DNA of 64,000 bases from Posidonia oceanica (GCA_037176725.1 JAZBRS010000039.1:25642001-25706000), one strand, 5' to 3'. Positions 46,240 to 57,400 are shown, numbered from the stretch's first letter. Notes: a model not told the origin generated them from the sequence alone. Numbers and translations: made by a program.

Positions 46240-46745
46240 ATTGATTGATTGATTGATAAGAGGGGACGAGAGCATGATGAGAATGATAAGATATCGGACT
46301 TATCGGCCGGCAAAGAGGGGATGAGGTAATGATGAGAAGTTAAGCTACAGAGGGGGATGAGATCATGATGAGAAGCTAAGCTAAAGAAGGGGGTGAGATC
46401 ATGATGAGAATTTAAACTAAAGAGGGGGATGAGATCATGATGAGAAGCTAAGCTAAAGAGGGGGATGAGATCATGATGAGAATTTAAGCTAAAGAGGGGG
46501 ATGAGATCATGATGAGAAGCTAAGCTAAAGAAGGGGGATGAGATCATGATGAGAAGCTAAGCTAAAGAGGGGGATGAGATCATGATGAGAATTTAAGCTA
46601 AAGAGGGGGATGAGATCATGATGAGAATTGTTGATTGATAAGATATCGGACTTATCGGCCGGCAAAGAGGGGATGAGGGAATGATGAGAATGATAAGATA
46701 TCGGACTTATCGGCCGGCAAAGAAGGGGTAAGGGAATGATGAGAA
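46240..46745. repeat. Array 2 of C: GAGGGGGATGAGATCATGATG repeats, about 40 bp
   Basis: About ten units GATGAGATCATGATGAGAA alternate with GCTAAGCTAAAGAG or TTTAAGCTAAAGAG. GATAAGATATCGGACTTATC hairpin modules (46283, 46640, 46690) flank the run on both sides. Confidence 0.85.
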
Positions 46746-46820
46746 GAAATCATCCCATGACGCCAGGAACGTCATAGGGGAAAGAGGGAAAGAACGATAC
46801 CAAGGGGCGATCAAAAGATG

Positions 46821-46847
46821 CCCCTGGTGTCGGGATGACACCAGGGG
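46821..46847 (-). promoter_or_regulatory. Conserved 3' UTR hairpin, C copy 1
   Basis: CCCCTGGTGTC GGGAT GACACCAGGGG is a perfect 11-bp stem. Relative to copy 2 the inner pair A-T is G-C: both arms changed. In element sense it is followed by CATCTTTT, so AGGGGCATCT of the PPT recurs here. Confidence 0.8.
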
Positions 46848-46929
46848 TTGGCCAGCGCGTCCTTGGCATCGAAAGCAGAGAGTGATGACAAGAGTGTCGT
46901 GCTTGTCAGACGAGTAGTTTGGGGTACCA

Positions 46930-47760
46930 GCCCGCAAGGGATTCAGCTGAGGGCGATCAGCTGAGGACTCAGCTGAGGATGACCAGCCGAGAAGAGTGTC
47001 AGGTTGACGAACCTTTCGCCGAGCAGTTTGGGGTGCCAGCCCGCAAGGGATTCAGCTGAGGGCGATCAATTGGGGACTCAGCTGGGGTGACCAGCCGAGA
47101 AGAGTGTCAGGTTGACGGACCTTTCGCCGAGCAGTTTGGGGTGCCAGCCCGCAAGGGATGGTGGTCCAGCTGGGGGCAATCAGCCGGGGACTCAGCTGGG
47201 GACTCAGCCGAGAAGAGTGTTAGGTTGACGGACCTTTCGCCGAGCAGTTTGGGGTGCCAGCCCGCAGGGGAATTTAGCTGAGGATGATCAGCTGGGGATG
47301 ATACCGCAGGGCAGCCAAAAGATGCCCCTGGTATCAGGATGATACCAGGGGATGGTCGAAGCGCCCCTGGCATCAGGATGCAAAGATAGATGAATGAGTG
47401 GATGGATGATAGGTTGACGAACCCATCGCCGAGCAGTTTGGGGTGCCAGCCCGTAGGGGACTCAGCTGGGGATAATCAGCTGAGGATGATGACAGGTTGA
47501 CGGACCTTTCGCCGGGCAGTTTGGGGTGCCAGCCCGTAGGGGACTCAGCTGGGGATAATCAGCTGAGGATGATGACAGGTTGACGGACCTTTCGCCGGGC
47601 AGTTTGGGGTGCCAGCCCGCAAGGGACTCAGCTGGGGATGATCAGCTGAGGATGATGACAGGTTGACGGACCTTTCGCCGGGCAGTTTGGGGTGCCAGCC
47701 CGCAAGGGATTCAGCTGGGGACGATCAGCTGAGGACGCCGGATGGCGTAGCTTGACGACG
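46930..47760. repeat. Array 3 of C: amplified family module, 75-110 bp units
   Basis: About seven units, each GACAGGTTGACGGACC, TTTCGCCGGGCAGTTTGGGG, TGCCAGCCCGCAAGGG, then CTCAGCTG GGGATGAT CAGCTGAG (for example 47627-47650, a perfect 8-bp stem). The first part is the reverse complement of the module found in two to four degenerate copies in D and F and singly in A. Confidence 0.9.
47325..47351 (-). promoter_or_regulatory. Conserved 3' UTR hairpin, C copy 2
   Basis: CCCCTGGTATC AGGAT GATACCAGGGG, a perfect 11-bp stem, interrupting array 3. It is the closest match to the copies in A, D and F. Confidence 0.8.
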
Positions 47761-48008
47761 CGGGTCCGCAGATGTTCTGGACTCCGGATTGGGTGCTGAG
47801 GACTTTGCTGCGTTGTGATGCCTGCAAGTCTGGTTAGAGGGCCCAAGATGATGATGATAATGATATGCAATGCGGCAAGGAGTCTTGATGTGCAAGCAGA
47901 TAGCAGAAACAGTTTTCATTGATAAAGCTTGATGAGTACAATGCCTATGGCAGGCCAGAAATGTACAGCATAGTCTGAAAGAAGACCATATGATGGTTGC
48001 ACAAGGGC

Positions 48009-49211
48009 CTAGTCAGTTCGGGCCTTCTTCGACTGCCTGGAGTCGGGGAACAAGGGACCGCCTGGCGGGATTTCAGTAATAGGCCAGAGCTGTCGGACTT
48101 CAGCTTCATATTCAGGGGTGCATCCTACACCTCTCACAGCTGCAATGTCTATGGATTGGACCCCATGCTGCATCAGACTAGCAAGCTTCTTGGTTGGGGC
48201 AGTTGTGCTGAGAGGGTACATCTGTAGAAGCTTGGGCGCTGTACTGTCGATGAAGGCGCCCTGCTGGAAGCCGAACTGGCGCATGACCCTGATTGGGTGG
48301 TACTCTACGCCTGCTGTGAATCCTGGAAGAATGATCAGCCGCGTGTCACGCGCGCTGAAGAAGACTGTGAAGGGCTCTGCTGCAGAGGGAATGATACGCC
48401 AGGTCACAGCATCGTCAGTCAGTGCTGACAGCCTCTCGTACTCTTCTTTGACGCTCTTGTCTGCTCTGGTACGGACGCTGCTGCAGTATGCTTCAAAGGC
48501 ATGTACTTGAGGGCGCAGGAAGTCCATCTCTAAGTGCGCAGTCAGCCAGACTTGTATGAGTGCTCCGCAACCGTGGAAGTGGCGGCAGCGATGAGAAATG
48601 CGGTCCAGCCCGCGATAGGTCTCTGCCAAGACAACTGGTGCCAGGTCTATGTGCTGGGTCACCACAGCTAGCGCAATCTCTGCGACCTCGATGGCCACTG
48701 TCAGTCGGCCATGAGTAAAGATCAGCTCGCCCAGAAAGCGGATGACAAATCCTCGGAGCCACAGCTCATCTCCGAGGTCGGCACGCTTGTTCATGATATC
48801 ATTGAAGTGTGCAAGGCGAAGCATAGGCTCTGGTCCACTGGTGCAGATTAGTCTCTGTTGGCAGGTTCGAGTGGATAGCCCAGTCAGCTGGCTTAGGACT
48901 TCGAGATATCCGTCGCGTCTCATGAAAATAGGAGGCCCCATGATTTTTGAAAAGCCGCAGATCCGACGCACCTCTTCCAGTGTAGGTGTCAGTTCAGTCT
49001 TGCCAAAGCGGAAGACGTGGTGCGCCGATTTCCAGAATCTTGCGGCGGCACACAGAAGGTGGCGGCTGACTTCCACATCAGCAGCCTTCAGCAGTTTAGT
49101 TGGTATGCCCCACAGGCGCAACTTTTCACAGTCTACTTGAGTGAGCCTGCCGACCCATTCTCGCAGGGTTTCCGAGCAATGTGCAGGAGTTAGCAGAGTA
49201 GGGAAGCCCAT
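48009..49211 (-). CDS. PMD-like accessory protein of element C (400 aa)
   Basis: Complete intronless ORF in the same sense as pol, starting at ATG 49211. An upstream open frame reaches an acceptor-like GATAGCAG near 49262, so a spliced leader could feed it. Residues about 60-90 carry ARFW..HVFRFGKTELTPTLEE.. followed by ICGF. That fits the plant mobile domain pattern (Trp, then a Phe-Gly-Glu/Thr block, then TLE-EV..L-G). The middle is rich in His/Cys/Arg (CRHFHGCGALIQ), and the C-terminus ends SRQSKKAR, a possible nuclear signal. No transposase or integrase motif. PMD is known from the plant MAIN/MAIL proteins and from transposons; what it does for the element is unknown. A carries a broken homologue at the same place. 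Confidence 0.7.
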   Translation of the reverse strand: MGFPTLLTPAHCSETLREWVGRLTQVDCEKLRLWGIPTKLLKAADVEVSRHLLCAAARFWKSAHHVFRFGKTELTPTLEEVRRICGFSKIMGPPIFMRRDGYLEVLSQLTGLSTRTCQQRLICTSGPEPMLRLAHFNDIMNKRADLGDELWLRGFVIRFLGELIFTHGRLTVAIEVAEIALAVVTQHIDLAPVVLAETYRGLDRISHRCRHFHGCGALIQVWLTAHLEMDFLRPQVHAFEAYCSSVRTRADKSVKEEYERLSALTDDAVTWRIIPSAAEPFTVFFSARDTRLIILPGFTAGVEYHPIRVMRQFGFQQGAFIDSTAPKLLQMYPLSTTAPTKKLASLMQHGVQSIDIAAVRGVGCTPEYEAEVRQLWPITEIPPGGPLFPDSRQSKKARTD

Positions 49212-50755
49212 TGCGCTGATTGCAGAAGACAGGCTGATGGATGCAAAGCTTGAAGGTACCTGCTATCAATAAACAGTCAGATCTCGCAGGTATGTAATCA
49301 TTGGCAACAAGAAGAAACTGAAACTGAAAACGTAGTTCCATATGCATTTAGCAGTTGATAACGGAACATAGCAGTTAGGCACTGATAAGCAGGGGGATTT
49401 TGTTGCAGTCTTGCGGACATGGGGGCGAGGGCTGGCAGGAGATCTGGACCAGCGCAGCTTGAGTGTCGTCGATGCGCTCTGCTGGGGAGAAGTACTGTCT
49501 CAGGGCCGGAGCGTGTTGCAAAGCGGAGAGATTGGCAGGAAAGGAAGGATAGACGGGGATGCATGTATGCAGGATGCAAGTGCTATGCTTATGCGGACGA
49601 GTAGTATTAGATGAATGAGTATGCTTGAATGGATTAGCATGCTCGGATGGATGGGTATGCTTGGATGGATGCTTGAATGCCCTCAGCGTGCGGAGTGCTT
49701 TGGCGCCTGCTGCAGAGGAAGGGAGTGGTCCTTGACTCACTGGGCCCTACTCAGACTCTCGGCTTATTGGTGGCGCTCCGGAATAGGTGGTTGGCATTAT
49801 AGGTGGTGATGTGGTGAGGACAGGCTACTGCCCGCACTCTCAGGACCTACACCTATTCTTTCAGCTCTCTCTTTTTTGAAAGGTTTCTCCCTCATAGGTA
49901 TGCAGTCTTTTTCTGCCCCTAAATAGAATAAGGGTAAGTGTTGCTCTTGGAGGGATGTGGTAGACCCTTTTCAAGCTTAACTCCCTGGGGATCTCTAGTG
50001 ATGGTATGGGGGATAACAGTGCCTGTATTTTTTGGGCTACCTTTGCCTTTCTCTTCTTCTTTTTTTTTTTGTTTTTTGCTTTACTTGCTTTTTTCCTTTT
50101 TTTTTTTGGTTTTTGTTCTATCTTTTTTCTCTTTTTTTTTTTTCGCTTGTTGTTTTGCTTTTCTCTTTTTTTTTTTTTTTTTTCAGGCTTTTGCTATCCC
50201 CATTTTGGTGGCAAAAGGAGGGAGCTTGAATTGTAATAGATTTAGGCTTTGGGTCTGCTGTGTGATGGGTAGAAGGAACAGGGTTAGACTGCACACCCCT
50301 ATCTCTAGGGCCGGCCTGTGTCTTCGTCCTCTGTCCCTTGGACGTGCCCAAGCCTAGATGTCTACTCTCACCTTTTCAGATTCACATCCTAACATTTTTC
50401 TCTCGCAGAGATGTATGTCCTTACGAGATTAGACAGTTTGCCTGTCCTCACTGGTGGTGGCTCCCTCACTTGCTAAGACATCTAAGTAGTGCCGGGTGAG
50501 GCAGGGTGACTCTTTCCAGAGCAGGCAAGCACTTCTGGTTGTCATCACCGGGCCAAAGATACAATGCTTGAGAGAATGACGATGATGATTCGAAAAGAAA
50601 GGGGGCAAGAGCTGAAAGGATGACGATGATGATGTTTTGAATAGGGATGTAGGAGTTGAAAGGATGACGATGATGATTTGAAACAGAGTTGAAGCAAGAA
50701 GGCGAGAATGAAAATGCAAGTGGGAGAAGGGCATCTGCAACGGGGCCGCTTTCGG
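49212..50755 (-). other. Spacer between pol and PMD ORF in C
   Basis: No protein-like ORF. Contains T-rich tracts (50055-50195) that are purine-rich in element sense and three to four GATGACGATGATGAT repeats of about 47 bp (50575-50690). Segments 49680-49960 and 50450-50540 are conserved with A's spacer. Confidence 0.6.
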
Positions 50756-53700
50756 CTACTGATAGTACTTCTTGAGATAGCAGAGGTTGACGGGCTCAGA
50801 TTGCTCAATCTGGTCCATATCTTCAAGAGTTACTGCGCCTCCCGAGAAGATCTGTTTGACCACAAAGGGGCCGCGCCAATTGGGTCGGAATTTCCCTCGA
50901 CCGTCAGGCAAATGAATGGTGCGCAAGACAAGGTCCCCTGGCTGAAAGCTTCTGGGCTGGACCTTCCTCAAGAATGCTTTGGCCATCCGCTTTTGATAGC
51001 AGTGAGCGTTATGCATGGCTTGCAATCTGCGCTCATCAATCAAGTTCAGTTGGACGCAGCGGTCTTCGACCCATTCTGCTTCTTCCAACTCAGCTTCCCG
51101 CAGGATCCGCAGAGAGGGGATCTCCACTTCAACAGGTAACACCGCTTCCATGCCGTACACCAGAGAGTACGGGGTGGCTCCTGTAGAGGTCCGGATTGAT
51201 GTCCTGTACGCCCAGAGCGCGTACGGGAGCTTGTCGTGCCAATCCTTGTGGATTTCTGCCATTTTCTTCAGGATCTTGACAATGTTCTTGTTTGCAGATT
51301 CCACTGCTCCGTTCATCTGAGGCCGATAAGGCGAGGATCGATGGTGCTTGATCTTGAGACTTTGCAGGTATTCTTCGATCCTTTTGGCAATGAAGTTTGA
51401 GCCGTTATCAGAGATGACAGAGTGCGGGACCCCATACCGGGCAACAATATTGTTTCTGATAAATTTTTCTGTTGCCGCAGCGGTGACTGTCCTGTAAGAG
51501 GCCGCTTCCACCCACTTGGTAAAGTAATCGATCGCTACGAGAATGTAACAATGACCATTTGAAGCAGCGGGGTGGATGGCGCCGATGACATCGATCCCCC
51601 AGGTGGAGAAGGGCCATGGCGAAGACATATTGTGCAGCTGATGTGGAGGGGCCTTGATGAAGTTACCATGGATCTGACAGTTGTGGCATCTACGCACGAA
51701 CCGGCAGCAGTCGGCTTCCATGGTCTGCCAGAAATATCCTTGAAGCATGATCTTCTTGGCCAGGAGGACGCCGTTCATGTGCGGGCCACAGGTTCCCGCA
51801 TGCACTTGAAGCATCAGCGTGTCAGCCTCCGACTTGTTTAGACAGCGCAGTAGCATTTGATTGTATGACCTTCTATACAGCTGCCCGGCCCCTAACACGT
51901 ACTTTGACGCCAGACGCGCCAAAGTTCTCTTGTCTGCCGCCGTGGTATCAGGAGGGAAGTTACCAGACTCCAAGAAAGACTTTATGTCTTGATACCAGGG
52001 CTGCCCCTCTGCGGGATCCGCTTCTTCTATGCTCATGCAGTATGCAGGCTGCTCAATGCGAGTGACTGATACATCCACAGTGCTGTCTTCTGATATAGTG
52101 AGCCAGGATGCCAGAGTTGCTAGTGCGTCTGCATACGCGTTCTTCGCTCTGTTCAGGTATGTGAAGCGGACGCTCTTGAATTCTTTCATCAGCCTCAGCA
52201 GGTGTTCGTGATACGGCACAAGCTTGGGATCTTTTGTCTTCCATTCGCCGTTCACTTGAGAAATTACCAGCATGGCATCGCCGTGCACATGCAGCTTCTG
52301 CGCCTCATGCTCGAGGGCGACTTTCAACCCCAGGATGCATGCTTCGTATTCTGCTTCGTTGTTTGTGCAGGTGAAAGTCAGCTTCCTCGCGAAAGGAGTC
52401 ATCTGTCCTTGGGGCGTGGTCAGCACTGCGCCTACGCCTCGGCCTTTCTGGTTGACTGCACCATCAAAGTAGAGCTGCCATTCCTCTGCTTCTTCAGGAT
52501 CTTTCTGCCCAGAGTCCTCCATTGCAAAGAGAATGTCTTCATCAGGGAACTGCGTCTGGAGGGGTTGGTATTCAGGCAGAGGGAGGTCAGCAAGATGGTC
52601 TGCCATTGCTTGACCCTTCATGGATTTCTGTGTGACGAAGGTGATGTCGTACTGAGACAATAACACCTGCCACTTAGCACATCTGCCCACCATGGCCGGC
52701 TTCTGGAAGAGGAATTTGATGGGATCGTGCCGGCATAAGAGCTGTACTGGGTATGCCATCATGTAGTGCCTCAGCTTCTGTGCAGCCCAGACAAGGGACA
52801 GGCAAGTCTTCTCTAGTGTTGTATACCTGGCTTCGCATTCATTAAATTTCTTACTCAGGTAGTAGATGGCGCGCTCCTTCCTACCAGATTCGTCATGTTG
52901 GCCCAAGACGGCGCCCATGGAATGCTGCGTGGTAGAAAGGTAGAGAAGCAAAGGTCTCCCTGGCGTAGGCGGGACCAGGACAGGAGGCTTAATCAACAGC
53001 TGCTTGATCTTGGCAAATGCAGCCTGACACTCCTCGTTCCAGTGAATCTGCGCATTCTTCCTCAAGAGCTTGAATATGGGTTCGCAGATGGGCGTAAGCT
53101 GTGCAATGAAGCGACTGATATATTGTAAACGCCCAAGCAGACTTCTGACTTCCTTTTCAGTTCTAGGGGGTGGCATGTCCACGATGGCTTGTGCTTTCAA
53201 CGGGTCCACCTCAATCCCCCTTTGGCTAACAATGTAGCCGAGCAATTTGCCAGAAGATACCCCGAATACGCACTTCTTGGGATTCAGGCGCAGCTTGTAC
53301 TTCCGTAGACGGTTAAAGAGCTTTCTGAGACAGGCAAGATGATTCTCGGGCTCTTTGGTTTTGGCAATCATATCGTCTACATAGACCTCCACTTCTTGGT
53401 GCATGAGGTCGTGGAATAGCGCTGTCATGGCCCTTTGATAGGTTGCACCAGCATTCTTCAGGCCGAACGGCATGACTTGGTAGCAGAAGACTCCCCAAGG
53501 GGTGATGAATGAAGTCTTTTCCATGTCCTCTTCTGCCATTTTGATCTGATTGTATCCAGAAAAACCGTCCATGAAGGAGAGCATTTTGTGGCCCGCTGTA
53601 TTGTCGACTAGGACGTCAATGTGAGGCAATGGAAAGTCGTCCTTGGGACTCGCCTTGTTCAGGTCCCTGTAGTCGATACAGATCCGGATTCGGCCATCTT

Positions 53701-54259
53701 TCTTGGGCACAGGTACAATGTTTGCCAGCCATTCAGGATAAAGAACGACCTTCAGAAAGTTGACTCCCAGCTGCTTCATTATCTCTTCTTTGATCATGAG
53801 CAGCCACTGCGGTCGCCATCTTCTTAGTTTCTGCTTTACTGGCTTGGCATCCGGATTTAAGGGCAGATTGTGCACCACTATTTCTATGTCAAGGCCGACC
53901 ATATCTTCATAACTCCAGGCGAAGACATCCGCATATTCTTTCAGGAATGCGATGAATTCTGCTCGAACCTGGGAGGACAGCTGGGCACTGATGCAAACTT
54001 CTCTGACTTCCTCAGCTGTGCCGATGTTGACAACCTCCGTTTCTTCTTCGACATGGAGGTTGGGGCCTTCTGGGTCGTCGTCATAGGGCCGGAACTCGGG
54101 CAAAGGTTCGTCAGTCTCATCCATGCCCGTATCATCCTCCTCTCCATAGGCAATAAGTTCTGAGAGGATCTCTTTCTCAAAGGAAGGGCTTGTGATGTTG
54201 AAAGAGTGCATGTGTTCCGCTGCTTGGCCCTGGTGACGCTTCAGGATGGTCACGCTCAC
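50756..54259 (-). CDS. pol: Pol polyprotein of element C: RT, RNase H, aRNase H, integrase
   Basis: 1167 aa without stops. RT is at about residues 110-310 (FMDGFSGYNQ, PFGLKNA, YVDD at about 290), classical RNase H about 430-560 and archaeal-type RNase H about 590-720 (YFDGAVNQKG, NNEAEYEACI, GDAMLVISQ). The integrase zinc-binding region is about 820-865 (His/His..CHNC) and the DDE core about 890-985 (GIDVIGAI, ISDNGSNF, GAVESANK). The C-terminal FRPNWRGPFVV region ends in YLKKYYQ. It makes and integrates the element's cDNA in virus-like particles. The frame has no ATG at its head: it opens at a TGA near 54292 and the first usable codon in the listing is GTG. It is therefore probably made as a fusion with gag-protease. 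A's copy has Gln in place of that TGA. Confidence 0.95.
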   Translation of the reverse strand: MSVTILKRHQGQAAEHMHSFNITSPSFEKEILSELIAYGEEDDTGMDETDEPLPEFRPYDDDPEGPNLHVEEETEVVNIGTAEEVREVCISAQLSSQVRAEFIAFLKEYADVFAWSYEDMVGLDIEIVVHNLPLNPDAKPVKQKLRRWRPQWLLMIKEEIMKQLGVNFLKVVLYPEWLANIVPVPKKDGRIRICIDYRDLNKASPKDDFPLPHIDVLVDNTAGHKMLSFMDGFSGYNQIKMAEEDMEKTSFITPWGVFCYQVMPFGLKNAGATYQRAMTALFHDLMHQEVEVYVDDMIAKTKEPENHLACLRKLFNRLRKYKLRLNPKKCVFGVSSGKLLGYIVSQRGIEVDPLKAQAIVDMPPPRTEKEVRSLLGRLQYISRFIAQLTPICEPIFKLLRKNAQIHWNEECQAAFAKIKQLLIKPPVLVPPTPGRPLLLYLSTTQHSMGAVLGQHDESGRKERAIYYLSKKFNECEARYTTLEKTCLSLVWAAQKLRHYMMAYPVQLLCRHDPIKFLFQKPAMVGRCAKWQVLLSQYDITFVTQKSMKGQAMADHLADLPLPEYQPLQTQFPDEDILFAMEDSGQKDPEEAEEWQLYFDGAVNQKGRGVGAVLTTPQGQMTPFARKLTFTCTNNEAEYEACILGLKVALEHEAQKLHVHGDAMLVISQVNGEWKTKDPKLVPYHEHLLRLMKEFKSVRFTYLNRAKNAYADALATLASWLTISEDSTVDVSVTRIEQPAYCMSIEEADPAEGQPWYQDIKSFLESGNFPPDTTAADKRTLARLASKYVLGAGQLYRRSYNQMLLRCLNKSEADTLMLQVHAGTCGPHMNGVLLAKKIMLQGYFWQTMEADCCRFVRRCHNCQIHGNFIKAPPHQLHNMSSPWPFSTWGIDVIGAIHPAASNGHCYILVAIDYFTKWVEAASYRTVTAAATEKFIRNNIVARYGVPHSVISDNGSNFIAKRIEEYLQSLKIKHHRSSPYRPQMNGAVESANKNIVKILKKMAEIHKDWHDKLPYALWAYRTSIRTSTGATPYSLVYGMEAVLPVEVEIPSLRILREAELEEAEWVEDRCVQLNLIDERRLQAMHNAHCYQKRMAKAFLRKVQPRSFQPGDLVLRTIHLPDGRGKFRPNWRGPFVVKQIFSGGAVTLEDMDQIEQSEPVNLCYLKKYYQ

Positions 54260-54426
54260 TCGGGTATTCTTGTAGCCTCAGTGCGCGACCTCCGTCCCAG
54301 CAACTCCTTCTGTTGTTCGCTCTGGCCTGACTGGCTCTGCTGAGTGTTCTGTTGATACTGCTGAGGGCTTAGCTGACTCTACTGCTGATACTGCTGACTG
54401 TTCTGCTGCTGAGGCTGCTGACTGCT
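54260..54426 (-). other. gag-pol junction of C
   Basis: 167 nt separate the end of gag-protease from pol, and the two are in different frames. Ogre relatives splice an intron here; A's sequence shows ACTCAG|GTGAGA near its pol start. CTGCTGATACTGCTG-type trinucleotide-rich sequence fills the gap. B's insertion in A hit the same segment. Confidence 0.45.
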
Positions 54427-57400
54427 CTACTGCTCTATTACTGCTGCTGCATGTACTGCTGACGTTCCTCCCTCTGGGTCTTCTAGTGTGCTTGTGGGGG
54501 ATACGCCGGACTGGCGGCTGATCTGGTTACTGCCGCTCTGTATATTGTTCAGGTGAGGCATGTGTTGCACAAACCACCTAGACCCGCCTTCTGGTTGAAA
54601 AGTGATGAGCTCATCTGGTCTAGGGGAGTCCGGTGCTGCTGAGTCTTCTAGGACCATGATAGAGGCATGGTCCTCTTGCAGAGGAGGATCCGTGACTACG
54701 GCTTTTCCTTTCCTTTCTGCAGCTTGGTGATCTGCCAGGTCATCTGCTATCGACTTGAGTTGTTCTTGATAAAGCAACTCTAAGTCGGACATCCAGGAAT
54801 CGACCTGGGCTTCTATCGCCACTCCTTCTTCCTCGTCTGAGGGGGAGTCGACGTAGTAGGCGCCGGGGGCCTGCGGCACTGGCCCGGCTGCAAGACAGAT
54901 CGCCGCCCTTGGGGTCTGCATGATCTGGTTCACGGGCGCGTCCGATGGTGGCAACTCTGACGTAGATGGCCCAAATAGACAGGCTAGCGGTGCTAAGGGT
55001 GAATAAGCTGCCAGGGTCACAGTTGGAGAATAAGCAGGGGTGCTCTTTAGAGGGCTCAAGGGCCCGGAGAGTGTAGTGCTCAGTTGGCCCTTTGTATCAG
55101 GCCGTAACTGAGAAAGTGCAGCCTCTGACGCCATGGGGTCTTGCCATGAGAGCTGCTGCTGGTTGTCAGGAGAATGCGAAGCGGACTGCGCCAGCTGCAT
55201 TCCTGAAGATGATGCTGGAGCGGGCTGAGCCGCGTTGCTGACTGAGCTGATAGATGGTCCCTCCAGAGATGGGGACAGTGGCACTGATGTGGTTGTGACC
55301 GTCGGTAGCATGTTTGGTTCTGTCAGAAGGAGTGTCTCTAACTCCTGCACCGCTGCCTGAACTTGTAATGCAGATGTGGCTGCAAAAGAATGAGAACTTG
55401 CTTGTTCTGCCACAGGGCCTGCTGAGCTGCCTGCTATATCTGCCAGAGGGAGAGCTGAAAAGACTGACTGTGGGGCCTCTGCCCTGACCACTGTTTCTGC
55501 TGAGCTGATTGGGACTGCCTCTGTTGTGCCAGACTGCTCCTCATCCGAGTAGTAGTCCTCAACACACACCCAATCCTCTGTCGGCGTCGTGGCTTGATCG
55601 TTGGTGGATCCCAGAATTCCTGCACTGGTAAAGTTAGTGAGGTCTCTGGGAATGGCTGGTGCATGGTCTTTAAGCCGGAAGCAGTGATCTTCGTTGAGCT
55701 TTGGTTCGTAGCCGAGGCCTTCCGATTTCCTTCGCTCCACTGCTACGATCGGCTCCGCGATCCCTTGGCCATGACGCCCGAGCGGCGTACCCTTTGTGTA
55801 ACCCCACCTGTGACATACATTCTCGACCATTCGAAAGGGGTTACTGTGAACGGCCAAAGAGTTGACACGTTCAAGATCAGGAACGAAGTTAACTGGCTCG
55901 CACCGGTTAACACGATAGAGGGCTTCAGAAGTCTCGGGGTCAAATGGGACAGATTGCGAAGACACGGGAGAGACTGCTTCGATCCGCTCCTTCTCAAAGT
56001 TCTCCGCCATGACGACAATGACATCATCGCCATGACGGTACTTTATCATTCGATGGAGGGTCGAAGGAAGGACTTGATGCTTGTGAAGCCAAGGGCGCCC
56101 AAGCAGAAGATTGAAGTTAGGCTTCAAGTCGACGGCATAGAATTCTACGTCGAAGACGACCGGACCGATAGCCAGAGGGATAATCAGAATCCCTAGAGCG
56201 TCATGGTGAGTGTTGTCAAAAGCAGTCATTCCCTTCACGGCTGGCGTGATATCCTCGGCTTTGAATCCGAGCTTGGTTGCTGTACGCAAGGGGCAGACGT
56301 TAAGGCCTGACCCGTTATCGACCAGTGTTAGGGGAATGCGGAAGTTTTTGAACTGCACCGTGACGAATAGGGGCTGGTTGTGATTAATCCCCGCCGGAGG
56401 CAGCTCATCACTCGTAAAAGAGATGACCTGGGGCTCCGCGATTAACCCAACCATGCTCTCCAGGGCAGAAGGCTCAATGGACTGGGACACACGAGCAGCC
56501 TGGAACACGCGAAGAAAAGCCTCGCGGTGTTCGGCAGAAGTGTGGATCAAATCCCAGATGGAGATGTCGGCTTTGACCTTTTTAAGCTGAGAGGTTAAGT
56601 CTGCTTTAGGTTGGCTTCTCCTAGCAGCTGGAGGAGTGGTTCTAGCAGGTTCTAAGGGGATAGCGGAAGGAAGCTGGGTTACTACAGGCTGGGTAGGGAT
56701 TTGGCTAACTACAGGCTGATCTAGGGTTGGATCTGCTATGGGTTGGCTTGAGGGTGGGGGCATAACAGGTCTAGGGTGAATTGGCCTAGTTGCCGGCACT
56801 GGGGGCCTGTAAACCCTCCCCGATCGCGTTACTTCCGCACACATTTCCGTGGCGTAGCTGTAAGGGACGCGATGGGTGTCCAGGGTCAAATCGATGACGA
56901 CTGGAGCACGTGCTGCGAGCACAGGAGGGGTTACAGGGGGACCTACAGGATACTGGGGTCTGTCTAAGGGATATGGTTGCTGTGGTGGGAAGGCTGGGGC
57001 AGGTTGAGGTCTGCCTAGGAGGTGTAGCCGAGGTCTATCTAAGGGGTATGGCCGTTGGGGTGGGAAGGCTGGGGCAGGTTGAGGTCTGCCTAGAAGGTGT
57101 GGCTGAGGTCGCCCTAAAAGGTGGATAGGGGAACTAGGCTGGGCCCTAGCTAGAAGGTGCACAGGGGATTGAGCCGGTGGGAGCATGGTGGGATGTGCGA
57201 GAGGGCGCTCCGGCCTGGCACGTGGTCGGATCACATGGATTCCCGACTCGGAGCCGGCAACTGCCGCCAGATAGAGACTGACTGGGAAAGGCTCAGAGAT
57301 GTCAGAGATAAGATCGGAAGGGTCTACTTCAGAGGTAGCAGGCCCAGAAGGAAAGACAGAGTGGACGCCTGAGGTTCCCGCCCCTCCCGGATAAGAGTGC

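Noticed and set aside
50756..54259. Pararetrovirus or retrovirus with envelope
   Set aside because: Domain order and aRNase H fit plant Tat elements; no envelope or movement-protein ORF. The downstream ORF is PMD-like, without signal peptide or membrane segment.
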